Positions 26,699-35,193 of a DNA stretch of 64,000 bases are shown one piece after another. How positions within the stretch are numbered: position 1 is the first letter of the stretch; every line of letters starts with the position of its first letter. Source of the DNA: an uncultured Alphaproteobacteria bacterium (lineage in GTDB: Bacteria > Pseudomonadota > Alphaproteobacteria > UBA2966); the NCBI GenBank assembly GCA_958295725.1, contig OY282368.1:3134365-3198364 (forward strand), given 5' to 3'. The position numbers and the translations under genes were made by a program. The notes under the pieces are model-generated. The model was given only the letters and a program-made list of their open reading frames with translations, was not told where the DNA came from and searched no databases.

Positions 26699-28045
26699 TC
26701 ATTCCGCGCCGTCCAGCGCCTCCGCGACGGTCCGGGCAGCCTCCCGGCCCTGCCGGACCGCGTAGTTCGTGCCCCGGTCCTGCGGGTAGATCTGGGCCAT
26801 GGTCGCGAGGAACAGGTTCGCCACGGGCGTGCGCGTATCGGGGATCAGCCGGCGGTAGCCGCGCTCCACGACGGGCTGCGCGTGGCGCGCGCGCCAGACA
26901 TGGGCGGCGAGAACCTGGTCGTCCGTCAGGTCGGGAAACATCCGCCGCAGGTGTTCGAGCGTGAACGCGACCGCGTCCTCGTCCGGCATCCGCCAGAGCG
27001 CGTCGCTCTCGGGCAGATAGCGCGACAGATACACGATGTGCCGCCCGGCATAGGTCGATGCCGGCTCGAAGTTGGTATGCTCGATGACCCCCACGAAGGG
27101 GAAACCGGGGTCGTTGACGTTCAGCCAGTAGAGGTCCGACAGGCCGCGGTCGAGCTCGAGCACGACGCAGACATTGGCCAGATAGCGGATGCGCCGCAGG
27201 CCGTCCACGTAATCGCCCGGCGCGTGAGGCGCGAGGAGGTCGGCGACGATCGGCAGCGCCGGCGTTGCGATCACGGCGTCGGCGGCCAGCGTCGCCTCGG
27301 GCGTGACCACCCCGACCGCCCGCCCGGCGTCCACCCGCAAGCCGACGACCGGGACGCCGGCGCGGATTTGGCCGCCCTGGTCCCGGATGGCCTGGGCCAG
27401 CGCGTCGGCCAGCGCGGCGAAGCCGCCCTTGTAGTAGGCCAGCCGCTCCCCGCCGCCCCTGCCGCGGCTGCCGCCCCGGAGCTTGAGCTTGTTCCAGAAC
27501 CAGACCGCCGCCACCTCTTCCGCCAGGTCGCCGAACTTGCCCCGCAGGAGGGGCTCCCACACCACCCGCCAGACCCGCTCGCCGCCCATCTCGCGCAGCC
27601 AGTCGGCGGCGGTGCGGTCTTCGAGGGCGCGCCAGTCCCGCACCCGGCGCGCCCGCAACGCCAGCAGCCCGAGCCGGAGGCGGTCCGGGAACGGCAGCGG
27701 CGAGAAGCGCAGCAGGTCGAGGGGCGTCGAGAGCTTGAAGAAGTCGTGCGCGTAGTACGTGCCGGTCCGGGTCGGGCGCGACACCAGCTCGGCCGACCGG
27801 CCCAGCGCCGCGATGAGTTCCATCACGTGGACGTCGCTGGTGAACCAGTGGTGGTAGAACTTCTCGAGCCGCGCGCCGCCGGCGATGAAGCCGCCGGCGA
27901 GGCCTCCGATTTCAGCGTCGCGCTCCAGCACCGTGGCGCGGACGCCGCGCCGGCTGAGCTCCCAGGCCGCGGCGAGCCCGCAAAAGCCGCCACCGATCAC
28001 CGCGACGTGGGGCCGGGAAGCGCTCGCCGTCGTCCGGCTACTCAT
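26699..28045 (-). CDS. FAD-dependent oxidoreductase (flavin amine-oxidase/protoporphyrinogen-oxidase-like)
   Basis: A 448-residue flavoprotein. The N-terminus has the dinucleotide-binding motif VAVIGGGFCGLAAAWELSRRG, then VLERDAEIGGLAGGF. The C-terminus has FLATMAQIYPQDRGTNYAVR, which closes the FAD site. Such enzymes in glycan loci often act on sugar-nucleotides or lipid-linked sugars, but the substrate is unknown. Its start follows a remnant of another gene on the same strand, at 28046-28110. The gene itself is intact. Confidence 0.82.
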   Translation of the reverse strand: MSSRTTASASRPHVAVIGGGFCGLAAAWELSRRGVRATVLERDAEIGGLAGGFIAGGARLEKFYHHWFTSDVHVMELIAALGRSAELVSRPTRTGTYYAHDFFKLSTPLDLLRFSPLPFPDRLRLGLLALRARRVRDWRALEDRTAADWLREMGGERVWRVVWEPLLRGKFGDLAEEVAAVWFWNKLKLRGGSRGRGGGERLAYYKGGFAALADALAQAIRDQGGQIRAGVPVVGLRVDAGRAVGVVTPEATLAADAVIATPALPIVADLLAPHAPGDYVDGLRRIRYLANVCVVLELDRGLSDLYWLNVNDPGFPFVGVIEHTNFEPASTYAGRHIVYLSRYLPESDALWRMPDEDAVAFTLEHLRRMFPDLTDDQVLAAHVWRARHAQPVVERGYRRLIPDTRTPVANLFLATMAQIYPQDRGTNYAVRQGREAARTVAEALDGAE

Positions 28046-28110
28046 CGAAGCGGACCTCGCCTTCCCAGAGGAGGCCTTCGTCGTTGTACTGGCCGCCGCC
28101 GGAAGAACGC
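28046..28110 (-). pseudogene. Short C-terminal remnant ahead of the FAD enzyme
   Basis: The minus strand reads SGGGQYNDEGLLWEGEVRFDE then a stop, overlapping the start region of the FAD enzyme. It resembles the tail of the remnant at 24447 (RTGQYTGEGQVWKGGF). Its 5' part is cut by the IS481-like left end at 28123. Confidence 0.55.
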
Positions 28111-28122
28111 AGACGTTGGAGC

Positions 28123-28141
28123 TGACCTAGTTCAGACAGAT
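28123..28141 (+). mobile_element. Left tip of IS481-like element (copy 4), split by an IS5-family insertion
   Basis: TGACCTAGTTCAGACAGAT matches the left end of copies 1 and 2 and continues at 30618 beyond the inserted element. AGAT is duplicated on both sides (28138-28141 and 30618-30621). Confidence 0.88.
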
Positions 28142-28300
28142 GGGAGGTTCTCATAATCGGTTTCGTTGTGTGACGGAATATCTGCCGTGCGGCTACATTC
28201 AGAAGATGGGTGTGACGAAAGGATGGAGATGAGGAGCGATGTGGTCAGGAACTCGATCAACGGGCTGTTGCGTCTGCTCAAAGCCAGTATATCGACCTTG

Positions 28301-29487
28301 GGAAGGTCTGATCAAGCTGCTTGGTTATGCGGAGGGAGCATTCCCGATGCTCGATGGGGCTTGGGGAAGCGCCATTGAGGCTCGGAACCCCCGGTTTCGA
28401 TGCCCCGGCGGTGGTTTTCGAAGCCGCCCGGTGGTTTCCGTACCGCCCGGACGGGTCGCTTCCGCCTCACGCCAGCGCCAGATGGCGCTCGCCGATCATC
28501 AGGTTGGCGAAGCCCAGCAAAAGCGCGATCCGTTGCCTGTTCTTCGCCAGCCCCCGGTAGCGCACCTTGGCGTAGCCGAAGCGCCGCTTGAGGTACAGGA
28601 AGGGATGCTCGACCTTGGCACGCACCGACGCCCTGGCCCGCTCGCACGCCGCCGCCGCGCTGTCGGGCGCCAGCGCGCGCCGCTTGCCCGGCTTCAGCGC
28701 CACCCGCCAGTCCACCGCGCCGCCGTCGTTCTCCGGGCGCTTGCCAACCCCTTGGTAGCCCGCGTCCCCCCACACCCGCCGCTCCGCGCCGTGCAACAGC
28801 CGATGCGCCGCCGTCACGTCGCTCACGTTCGCCGCCGTCGTACACAGGCTGTGGACGACGCCCGACCGGGCGTCCACCCCGATGTGCGCCTTCATCCCGA
28901 AGTACCACTGGTTCCCCTTCTTCGTCTGGCGCATCTCCGGGTCCCGCCTGCCCGCCTTGTTCTTCGTCGACGACGGCGCCTCGATAAGGCTCGCATCCAC
29001 GATGGTCCCTTCCCGGAGCCGCAGGCCCCGCGACGCCAGGTGCTCGTTGATCTCTCCCAACAGCGCCTCGCCCAGGCCGTGCCTCTCCAACAGATGCCGG
29101 AACTTGAGGATCGTCGTCTCGTCCGGTAGCGGACCCGACAGCCGCAAACCCACGAACCGACGAACCGACTCGACCTCGTAGAGCAGGTCCTCCATCCCCG
29201 GATCGCTCAGGTTGTAGAACAACTGCACGCAGTGCACCCGCAACATGACCGACAACGCGTAAGGCCGCCGACCCCGCCCCTCCTTCGGATAGAACGGCCG
29301 AAGGCGCCTCTCCAGACGCTCCCACGGGATCAACCCGTCCATGCGGGCAAGGAACTTCTCCCGGCGCGTCACCCGCTTCTTCGACACGTACTCCAAATCC
29401 GCAAACGTCGCCTGTCCCATCGTCCAGCCTCACCCCCAAACCATGAAAGACTATTGTAACAAAACCCCAAACTTGATCAGAGCTTTC
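28301..29487 (-). mobile_element. IS5-like element B, nested in element D
   Basis: It is 1187 bp with ends GGAAGGTCTGATCAAG and (inverted) GAAAGCTCTGATCAAG. CTTG is duplicated at 28297-28300 and 29488-29491. It is nearly identical to element A but about 20 bp longer, because a short GC-rich stretch near 28410-28440 is repeated. It is the youngest layer of the pile. Confidence 0.93.
28467..29420 (-). CDS. IS5-family transposase (element B)
   Basis: A 317-residue intact transposase, near-identical to that of element A. Differences are few, for example LLGEINEH for LLGGINEH. DDE residues sit in VDASLIEAP, GDAGYQG and RAKVEHPF. ATG 29420 starts it. With ends and duplication intact, this copy looks able to move. 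Confidence 0.95.
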   Translation of the reverse strand: MGQATFADLEYVSKKRVTRREKFLARMDGLIPWERLERRLRPFYPKEGRGRRPYALSVMLRVHCVQLFYNLSDPGMEDLLYEVESVRRFVGLRLSGPLPDETTILKFRHLLERHGLGEALLGEINEHLASRGLRLREGTIVDASLIEAPSSTKNKAGRRDPEMRQTKKGNQWYFGMKAHIGVDARSGVVHSLCTTAANVSDVTAAHRLLHGAERRVWGDAGYQGVGKRPENDGGAVDWRVALKPGKRRALAPDSAAAACERARASVRAKVEHPFLYLKRRFGYAKVRYRGLAKNRQRIALLLGFANLMIGERHLALA

Positions 29488-29498
29488 CTTGTTGACGT

Positions 29499-30539
29499 TC
29501 AATTCATCGCATACCGGTAGACCGGACGGCGTTTCACCTTGAGCCACGCGAGCCGACGCAGATTGTACGCCAGATTCATCATGCCGATCTTGATTCGCGC
29601 TCGGGCCAGACCGACCGTCCTGACCCACTTCCCACCCATCGCTTGTTGATGAGCAAATACGTGCTCGACCGCAGCACGCACCTTCGAGCGATTGCGATTG
29701 GCCTCCCGAGACCGAGCCGGCAGCGGCCGATTCCGGTACCCCTTGCGGTGAATGTGACTGCGCCAGCCTCCCGCTTCCAGGAACCGCTCATGCTCTCGGC
29801 TGTGATAGGCACTGTCCACCCAGACCGCACCGTTGGTATTCGTCTCATCCAGCACCTGTTCAAACACCCGGCTGTCATGACACGCCGCATCCGTCACCTC
29901 CCAACATCGGATCAGACCATACTCCCGATCCATGCTGATGTGGTTCTTGTACCCGTAGTAACTCACCCCATGCTTGCGCGTCCAGCGCGCTTCCACATCC
30001 TTGTGCCGACGCTTGGTCCGCGACCAATCCTCGGGAATCTCCCCACCCTTGACCTTGGCGTTACCCTCGCGAGAATTGCGCTGGCGTGGCGCCTCCACAA
30101 TGCTCGCATCCACGATCTGACCCTTACGCGCAACATAGCCTTGGTCCGCAATCTGCGACGACAACTCATCGAACAACGACTCGAACACCTGCGCCGACTT
30201 CAAACCTTCCCGAAAACGCCATATCGTCTTCGCATCCGGCACCGCATCTTCGGGATGCAACCCCAGAAATCGACCAAACGAATACCGATCTCGTATCTGG
30301 TACTCCGTCTGATTGTCGCTCAGATTGTACAACTGTTGCAGAACCAGAATCTTGAACATCAGCACCCGATCATACTCCTTGCGGCCCGCGTTGCTCTTGC
30401 GCACCTTGGCGAACGCCGTGTCCAGCGCCCCCCGAAATCCTTCCCAACGCACCACCTCGGCTACCTTGACCAGCGGATCACCGAGTCCATCAAGTTTCGC
30501 GAATCGTTCTTCCAGGTCGAAAAATCCCGGTGTGCGCAT
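29499..30539 (-). CDS. IS5-family transposase (element D)
   Basis: A 346-residue transposase of a different IS5-family branch from elements A-C. It begins MRTPGFFDLEERFAKLDGLG. The N-terminal domain has LQQLYNLSDNQTEYQIRDR. Catalytic residues are in IVDASIVEAP, WVDSAYHSREHE and RAAVEHVFAHQ. It is intact, and element B lies just behind its stop codon. The lower GC content of this gene relative to neighbours suggests a recent outside source. Confidence 0.93.
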   Translation of the reverse strand: MRTPGFFDLEERFAKLDGLGDPLVKVAEVVRWEGFRGALDTAFAKVRKSNAGRKEYDRVLMFKILVLQQLYNLSDNQTEYQIRDRYSFGRFLGLHPEDAVPDAKTIWRFREGLKSAQVFESLFDELSSQIADQGYVARKGQIVDASIVEAPRQRNSREGNAKVKGGEIPEDWSRTKRRHKDVEARWTRKHGVSYYGYKNHISMDREYGLIRCWEVTDAACHDSRVFEQVLDETNTNGAVWVDSAYHSREHERFLEAGGWRSHIHRKGYRNRPLPARSREANRNRSKVRAAVEHVFAHQQAMGGKWVRTVGLARARIKIGMMNLAYNLRRLAWLKVKRRPVYRYAMN

Positions 30540-30617
30540 CCGGACTCTCCTGCTTCTACTCCCGTACCCCTATTCTACACCATCCAAGCCAGAATCAGGC
30601 AATTTTGAGAACCTCCC

Positions 30618-30819
30618 AGATGTGAGACGCGGCCCTTGAAAGAGGGGTGGGGGTCTCCGACGCTGTTGGTGTTGAACAACCAGCGTGAAGGAGGACCCCC
30701 ATGCAGACCTTCGGCCTGCCCCGGCAGATTACACGAGGAGCCGCCCTGGCATCGCGTCTTGGCGGCGCGGAGCGGAGCGGAGCGAAGCGGCGCCAAGACG
30801 CGATGCCCTCGAGCGCTGG
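30618..30819 (+). mobile_element. IS481-like element, 5' fragment (copy 4 continued)
   Basis: This continues the left end split by element D: conserved leader, ATG with MQTFGLPRQITRG at about 30701, and the 17-bp hairpin. It stops at CTCGAGCGCTGG, where IS5-like element C begins. The transposase core is missing. Confidence 0.87.
30748..30807 (+). repeat. 17-bp inverted repeat with GGAGC-repeat loop
   Basis: Arms 30748-30764 and 30791-30807 equal those at 3390-3444. The loop is 5 nt longer and holds tandem GGAGC units. This length change shifts the reading frame relative to copy 1. Confidence 0.85.
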
Positions 30820-31629
30820 GAAAGCTCTGATCAAGTTTGGGATTTTGTTACAACAGGTCTTCATGGTTTGGGGTTGAGGCTGGACGATGGGACAGGCGAC
30901 GTTTGCGGATTTGGAGTACGTGTCGAAGAAGCGGGTGACGCGCCGGGAGAAGTTTCTTGCCCGCATGGATGGGTTGATCCCGTGGGAGCGTCTGGAGGGG
31001 CGCCTTCGGCCGTTCTATCCGAAGGAGGGGCGGGGTCGGCGGCCTTACGCGTTGTCGGTCATGTTGCGGGTGCACTGCGTGCAGTTGTTCTACAACCTGA
31101 GCGATCCGGGGATGGAGGACCTGCTCTACGAGGTCGAGTCGGTTCGTCGGTTCGTGGGTTTGCGGCTGTCGGGTCCGCTGCCGGACGAGACGACGATCCT
31201 CAAGTTCCGGCATCTGTTGGAGAGGCACGGCCTGGGCGAGGTGCTGTTGGGAGAGATCAACGAGCATCTGGCGTCGCGGGGCCTGCGGCTTCGGGAAGGG
31301 ACCATCGTGGATGCGAGCCTTATCGAGGCGCCGTCGTCGACGAAGAACAAGGCGGGCAGGCGAGACCCGGAGATGCGCCAGACGAAGAAGGGGAACCAGT
31401 GGTACTTCGGGATGAAGGCGCACATCGGGGTGGACGCCCGGTCGGGCGTCGTCCACAGCCTGTGTACGACGGCGGCGAACGTGAGCGACGTGACGGCGGC
31501 GCATCGGCTGTTGCACGGCGCGGAGCGGCGGGTGTGGGGGGACGCGGGCTACCAGGGGGTTGGCAAGCGCCCGGAGAACAACGGCGGCGCGGTGGACTGG
31601 CGGGTGGCGCTGAAGCCGGGCAAGCGCGC
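30820..31629 (+). mobile_element. IS5-like element C, truncated
   Basis: It begins with the inner-type end GAAAGCTCTGATCAAG and carries the transposase from ATG 30887 in the opposite orientation to A and B. Identity stops in the LKPGK codons at about 31629, where an IS630 relic starts. An IS5-like opposite end (CTTGATCAGACCTTCC) reappears at 32855-32870, so the middle has been replaced. The outer flanks (CTGG and TTAA) do not match. Confidence 0.87.
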
Positions 31630-31660
31630 CTCGAACGCGCCGTCTGCCTTGCGCACGTAG
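30887..31660 (+). pseudogene. IS5-family transposase (element C), 3'-truncated
   Basis: It is identical in style to the element A and B transposases up to DWRVALKPGKR. The first two catalytic Asp regions (VDASLIEAP, GDAGYQG) are present. The Glu region (RAKVEHPF) is missing because the sequence switches to IS630-derived DNA. The open frame ends at 31660 with unrelated residues. It should be inactive. Confidence 0.9.
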
Positions 31661-31922
31661 CTGGGACGGCGACCCTGCCGACCGCTGCCTCCATGCCCTC
31701 CTCGACGAAACGCTTCTTGACCCGACCCACCTTGCGCGCACTGATGCGCAGGATCCCGGCAATGGCCTCCCCGCGCGCCCGGTGCTCGTTGAACTCGCCT
31801 TCGTCGCAGTTGAGCAGGACCAGCGCGTTGATCACCCTCTGAGATTGATGCGAACCCTTGCGCGTGATCCCCGCGAGCTCGTCCCGCTCCTCCTTCTCCA
31901 AAGTCACCACGTAACGCTTCAT
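31630..31922 (-). pseudogene. IS630-family transposase, N-terminal fragment
   Basis: From ATG 31922 the minus strand reads MKRYVVTLEKEERDELAGI, then KVGRVKKRFVEEGMEAAVG. This is the helix-turn-helix domain of IS630-type transposases. After a frameshift near 31672, RRPSYVRKADGAFEARL follows in another frame, then the sequence joins IS5-like element C. The catalytic domain is absent. Confidence 0.8.
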
Positions 31923-31999
31923 GCCAACCTCCTCGCCGTCGCTGGACGACGAGAAAGCTACCATCAAAAATACGACGTATCATGTGTGACACGACACTA
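31923..31999. other. Likely outer end of the IS630 relic
   Basis: This is the leader of the IS630 fragment up to the TA at 31998-31999, where the IS427-type element is inserted. IS630 ends are not clear enough to mark exactly. Confidence 0.45.
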
Positions 32000-32847
32000 G
32001 GCTCAGGACTCATAACCAAAAGATGACGGTAGCGGCGATGCAGATGGCGCTGAAGAAGGTGTGGGCGCATCGGTCGTATCGTGTGGCGATACGCCGCCAG
32101 TCCTTGATTCTGCCGAACATGCGCTCGATGAGATTGCGCCGCTTGTAGAGTTCGGCGTCGTAGGCAACCGGCCTCTTGCGGCTCGCCCGGCCGGGGATGC
32201 AGGGTTCAATCCCGCGCTCCACCAAGGCCTCGCGGAAGCGGTCGCTGTCATAGCCCTTGTCGGCGATCAGGGCATCGGCTTCGGGCAGGGCGCCGAACAC
32301 GGTCGCGGCGCCGCGACAGTCACTGACCTGTCCTTCGGTCAGCAACATGATCAGGGGCCTGCCATCGCCATCGCAGACCGCGTGCAGCTTTGAGTCGAGC
32401 CCGCCTCGGGTGCGTCCGATACGGCGCGAAAGACCCCCTTTTTGAGCAGGCTGGCCGCAGTCCGGTGAGCTTTCAGGTGGGTGGCGTCGATCATCACCGT
32501 CCCCGCCGCCCGGCTCTCGGCGGCCAGGGCCTCGAAGATGCGGGTGAAGACGCCGGCCTTGCTCCAACGCACGAAGCGGTTGTAGAGCGTCTTGTGCGGG
32601 CCGTACTCGGGCGGCGCGTCGCGCCACCTGAGACCGTTGCGGATGACGTGGACGATGCCGGAGATGACGCGCCGGTCATCGACCCGAGGCACGCCGCGAA
32701 CCTTGTTGGGCAGCAGAGGCTGGATACGGGCGAACTGGGCATCGGATAGCCAGAAGTGGTGGTCGGACATGGTAACCTCCCCTACATCTAGAGGCTTTGA
32801 ACCACATCCCGCCCCAATACTCAAGTCTGGGTTATAGGTCCTGAGCC
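32000..32847 (-). mobile_element. IS427-type (IS5-family) element E, complete
   Basis: It is 848 bp long. The ends GGCTCAGGACTCATAACC and (inverted) GGCTCAGGACCTATAACC match at 16 of 18 positions. A TA dinucleotide flanks both sides. It carries a transposase in two overlapping frames. Decayed relatives are at 18601 and 24690. Confidence 0.9.
32010..32770 (-). CDS. IS427-type transposase, two frames joined by programmed frameshift
   Basis: orfA starts at ATG 32770 (MSDHHFWLSDAQFARIQPLL) and carries the first Asp region MIDATHLKAHRTAASL. orfB supplies GGLDSKLHAVCDGDG, then ALIADKGYDSDRF with the second Asp and RRNLIERMFGRIKDWRRIATRYD with the Glu. The frames meet at a run AAAAAGGGGG (32434-32443 on the minus strand) just after SLLKKG, a usual slippage site for this group. 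A -1 shift gives KGGLSRRIGRTRGG and a protein of about 250 residues. All catalytic residues are present. Confidence 0.9.
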
Positions 32848-32854
32848 TAGGCCA

Positions 32855-32870
32855 CTTGATCAGACCTTCC
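32855..32870 (+). mobile_element. Orphan IS5-like terminal repeat
   Basis: CTTGATCAGACCTTCC is the exact reverse complement of the left end of element B. It probably marks the lost far end of element C. The following bases (TTAA) do not duplicate the CTGG on the other side of C. Confidence 0.8.
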
Positions 32871-32907
32871 TTAAACGGACGATGCCGCCGGGCCATGACG
32901 CGCATCC

Positions 32908-33975
32908 CTATCGTTTGCATCGGGCCTCCCCCACGGCTCCCATGCGGATCGTTGTCGCCGCGGAAGTTCGGCGTGCGCCAAGTGGGACACTGCCTCGGAC
33001 GCGCCGCGGGCGGATGCCGCGTGCGAGCAGCCAGGGCAGCCCGGCGGCGGTCAGCGGCGCCCACAGTACCGCGTGGACGGTGAGCGCGAAGGCGGCGGCG
33101 CGTTCGGGCGAGGCGCCATAGGCTTCAAGGCCCTGGGCGGCGAACCAGTCGAAGGTCCCGACATAGCCCGGCGCACTGGGGAGGGCAGTGGCGAGCGTGC
33201 CGGCCGCGAGGGAGAACCACGGCCCCATCGGTTCGGCCCCGGCCCCGATCGCCGCCGCCATGATCGCGAACACCGCCCCCTCGCAGGCCCAGGCGGCGAC
33301 CGACAGGCCGAGAAGCGCGAGCATTCTTCGCGGCGCGCGCGCGAGGCGCAGCGCCCCGGCCAGATGGGCACCGTGTCTGGCAACGGCTTGCGCCCAGCGC
33401 CGGCCGGCCAGGAAACGGCGTCCCGGCAAGCGCTTCCGGAAGCGCCCGGACACGAGCAGCGGCAGGGCGAGGATCGCAACGATGCCCGCGCCCGCCAACC
33501 ACGCCGCCGTCACGATGAAGCCGCGCGGGAAGGCGCCGTCCGGCAGGCCGAGCAGGCCGAGAAAAAGAACCCCGGTCAGGACGGCCACGTCCAAGACCCG
33601 CTCGACGACCAGGGTTCCCGCCACGGCCGCGGCCGGTGCCCGAAGCTCGTGGCGAAACCCCAGGACCCGCAGCGCGTCGCCGGCCCGGAACGGCGCCACG
33701 TTGTTGACCGCCATGCCGGCGAGGAACGGCCCGGCGCAGGCGCCGAGCGGCAGGGTCGGTTCGAGGGCGCGCAGCATCCACCACCAGCGCACGATGCGCA
33801 GCGTATAGCCCGCGGCCAAGAAGGCCAGGGCGACCGGGATCATGGCGAACGACAACGCCGCGAACACGCGGCCCAGCGCGTCGAGGTCCACCCCGCGCGC
33901 GAGCAGCCAGACGAACCCCGCCGTCGCGGCGAGGCCGATCAACAGCTTCAGCCAGCGCGCCGTCGCGCTACTCAT
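32908..33975 (-). CDS. Lysylphosphatidylglycerol synthase/AglD-like membrane protein
   Basis: A 355-residue protein with about eight hydrophobic helices. It has RWWWMLRALEP early and NNVAPFRAGDALRV, the usual signature of this flippase-like family. SAPGYVGTFDWF follows near the C-terminus. Such proteins often lie next to DPM1/GtrB-type glycosyltransferases and are thought to help use or flip polyprenyl-phosphate sugars. The ATG at 33975 overlaps the end of the upstream GT2. The last about 30 residues run close to the IS5-like scar and may not be native. Confidence 0.82.
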   Translation of the reverse strand: MSSATARWLKLLIGLAATAGFVWLLARGVDLDALGRVFAALSFAMIPVALAFLAAGYTLRIVRWWWMLRALEPTLPLGACAGPFLAGMAVNNVAPFRAGDALRVLGFRHELRAPAAAVAGTLVVERVLDVAVLTGVLFLGLLGLPDGAFPRGFIVTAAWLAGAGIVAILALPLLVSGRFRKRLPGRRFLAGRRWAQAVARHGAHLAGALRLARAPRRMLALLGLSVAAWACEGAVFAIMAAAIGAGAEPMGPWFSLAAGTLATALPSAPGYVGTFDWFAAQGLEAYGASPERAAAFALTVHAVLWAPLTAAGLPWLLARGIRPRRVRGSVPLGARRTSAATTIRMGAVGEARCKR

Positions 33976-34969
33976 CCGCGGGTTCCTCCCGCGCCGCCGG
34001 CCTGGTGGACGGGAAGCCCAGCCGTTCCTTGACCAGATAGAGCGGCCGCCGCTTCACCTCGCCATAGATGCGCCCCAGATACGCGCCGAGGACGCCGAGG
34101 CACAGGAGCTGCACGCCGCCGAGGAACAGGACGGCGACGAGGAGCGACGTCCAGCCGGAGACCCAGGTGGCGGTAAAGAGGCGAAGGACGACGGCGTAGA
34201 CGATGCCCGCGCACGCCAGCCCGGAAACGAGAAGGCCGAGCCAGGTCGCCAGGCGCAGCGGCACGAGGGAGAACGACGCGATGCCGTCGATGGCGAGGCG
34301 CAGCATCTTCCCGAACGGGTACTTGCTCTCGCCCGCCGCCCGGGCGGCGCGCCGGTAGGGGACCGGCTCCTGGCGAAAGCCGGTCCAGGCCACCATGCCG
34401 CGCACGAAGCGGTCGCGCTCCGGCATGGCGAGGAAGGCGTCCACCACCGCGCGGTCCATGAGCCGGAAGTCGCCGGTATCGAGCGGAACGGGGATGTCGG
34501 CGAGCCGGTCGAGGAGGCGATAGAAGGCGCTGGCCGTCCAGCGCTTGAACCGCGTCTCGCCGTCGCGTTCGGCGCGCAGGCCGTAGGCGACGTCGGCGCC
34601 GGCGCGCCAGCGCGCCAGCATCTCGGGAATGATCTCGGGCGGGTCCTGGAGGTCGGCGTCGATGACGGCGACGACATCGCCGGCGGCGCACTCCAGGCCC
34701 GCGGTGACGGCCATTCCATGGCCGAAATTGCGGGACAGCGCGAGAACCCGCACACGCGCATCGGCGCGCCGCAACCCGCGCAAGAGGTCCAGCGTGGCGT
34801 CGCGGCTGCCGTCGTCGACATAGACGAGCTCGAACTCGAGATCGGAGACGGTTTCGAGCGTGACGACAAGGCGGCGGTGGATCTTGCCGATGACCGCTTC
34901 CTCGTCGAAGCAGGGAACGACGACGGACAGCAGCGCGCGGGGGCTACCTCTGCTGGGGAAGGTACGCAT
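33968..34969 (-). CDS. Polyprenyl-phosphate glycosyltransferase (DPM1/GtrB-like GT2)
   Basis: A 333-residue protein with an N-terminal GT2 catalytic domain and two C-terminal membrane helices. Motifs are SVVVPCFDEE, ELVYVDDGSRDAT, LSRNFGHG and VIDADLQDPPE, with GDFRLMDR further on. The family loads a sugar onto polyprenyl phosphate at the cytoplasmic face. It overlaps the AglD-like gene by 8 bp, so the pair is translated together. The product could feed the ArnT-like transferase at 25001. That link is inference. Confidence 0.9.
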   Translation of the reverse strand: MRTFPSRGSPRALLSVVVPCFDEEAVIGKIHRRLVVTLETVSDLEFELVYVDDGSRDATLDLLRGLRRADARVRVLALSRNFGHGMAVTAGLECAAGDVVAVIDADLQDPPEIIPEMLARWRAGADVAYGLRAERDGETRFKRWTASAFYRLLDRLADIPVPLDTGDFRLMDRAVVDAFLAMPERDRFVRGMVAWTGFRQEPVPYRRAARAAGESKYPFGKMLRLAIDGIASFSLVPLRLATWLGLLVSGLACAGIVYAVVLRLFTATWVSGWTSLLVAVLFLGGVQLLCLGVLGAYLGRIYGEVKRRPLYLVKERLGFPSTRPAAREEPADE

Positions 34970-34985
34970 TAATCACTGGTGGCTC

Positions 34986-35102
34986 TCATATTTTAGTGCT
35001 GTGCTTCTGGCAGATTCGCGCAAACCGTGCCCGCATGTCGACGGACAGTGCCCCAAGCTCCCTGTCCACCGTCGCGCTCAGGGTCTCGACGCTCCAATCC
35101 AC
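34986..35102 (-). pseudogene. N-terminal fragment of a HigB/Gp49-like toxin
   Basis: A 38-codon frame from GTG 35102, with AAGGGA as ribosome-binding site and an AT-rich stretch TATAGTATC just upstream. It reads MDWSVETLSATVDRELGAL followed by SVDMRARFARI. This matches the first 30 residues of phage-derived Gp49-like (HigB/RelE) mRNA-cleaving toxins. It then departs into CQKHSTKI and a stop, so the catalytic C-terminal part is lost. A HigA-like antitoxin relic lies 3.4 kb away at 38525. Confidence 0.7.
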
Positions 35103-35193
35103 ACCGTTCCCTTATAGTATCTCCGCTATGATAACGACAACGGTGACAATGCCCGAACGAGACGGCGCACCCTTCGCGTTCCTCGATAGCGGT

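Larger units (their letters stand above)
28142..30617 (-). mobile_element. IS5-family element D, itself carrying nested element B
   Basis: The outer ends are GGGAGGTTCTCA at 28142 and its exact reverse complement ending at 30617, with a 4-bp AGAT duplication. The element carries one transposase gene (29499-30539). Element B (28301-29487) is inserted 11 bp past its stop codon. Without B and one CTTG the element would be about 1.29 kb. The 159 bp at the left (28142-28300) hold no gene. Confidence 0.9.
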
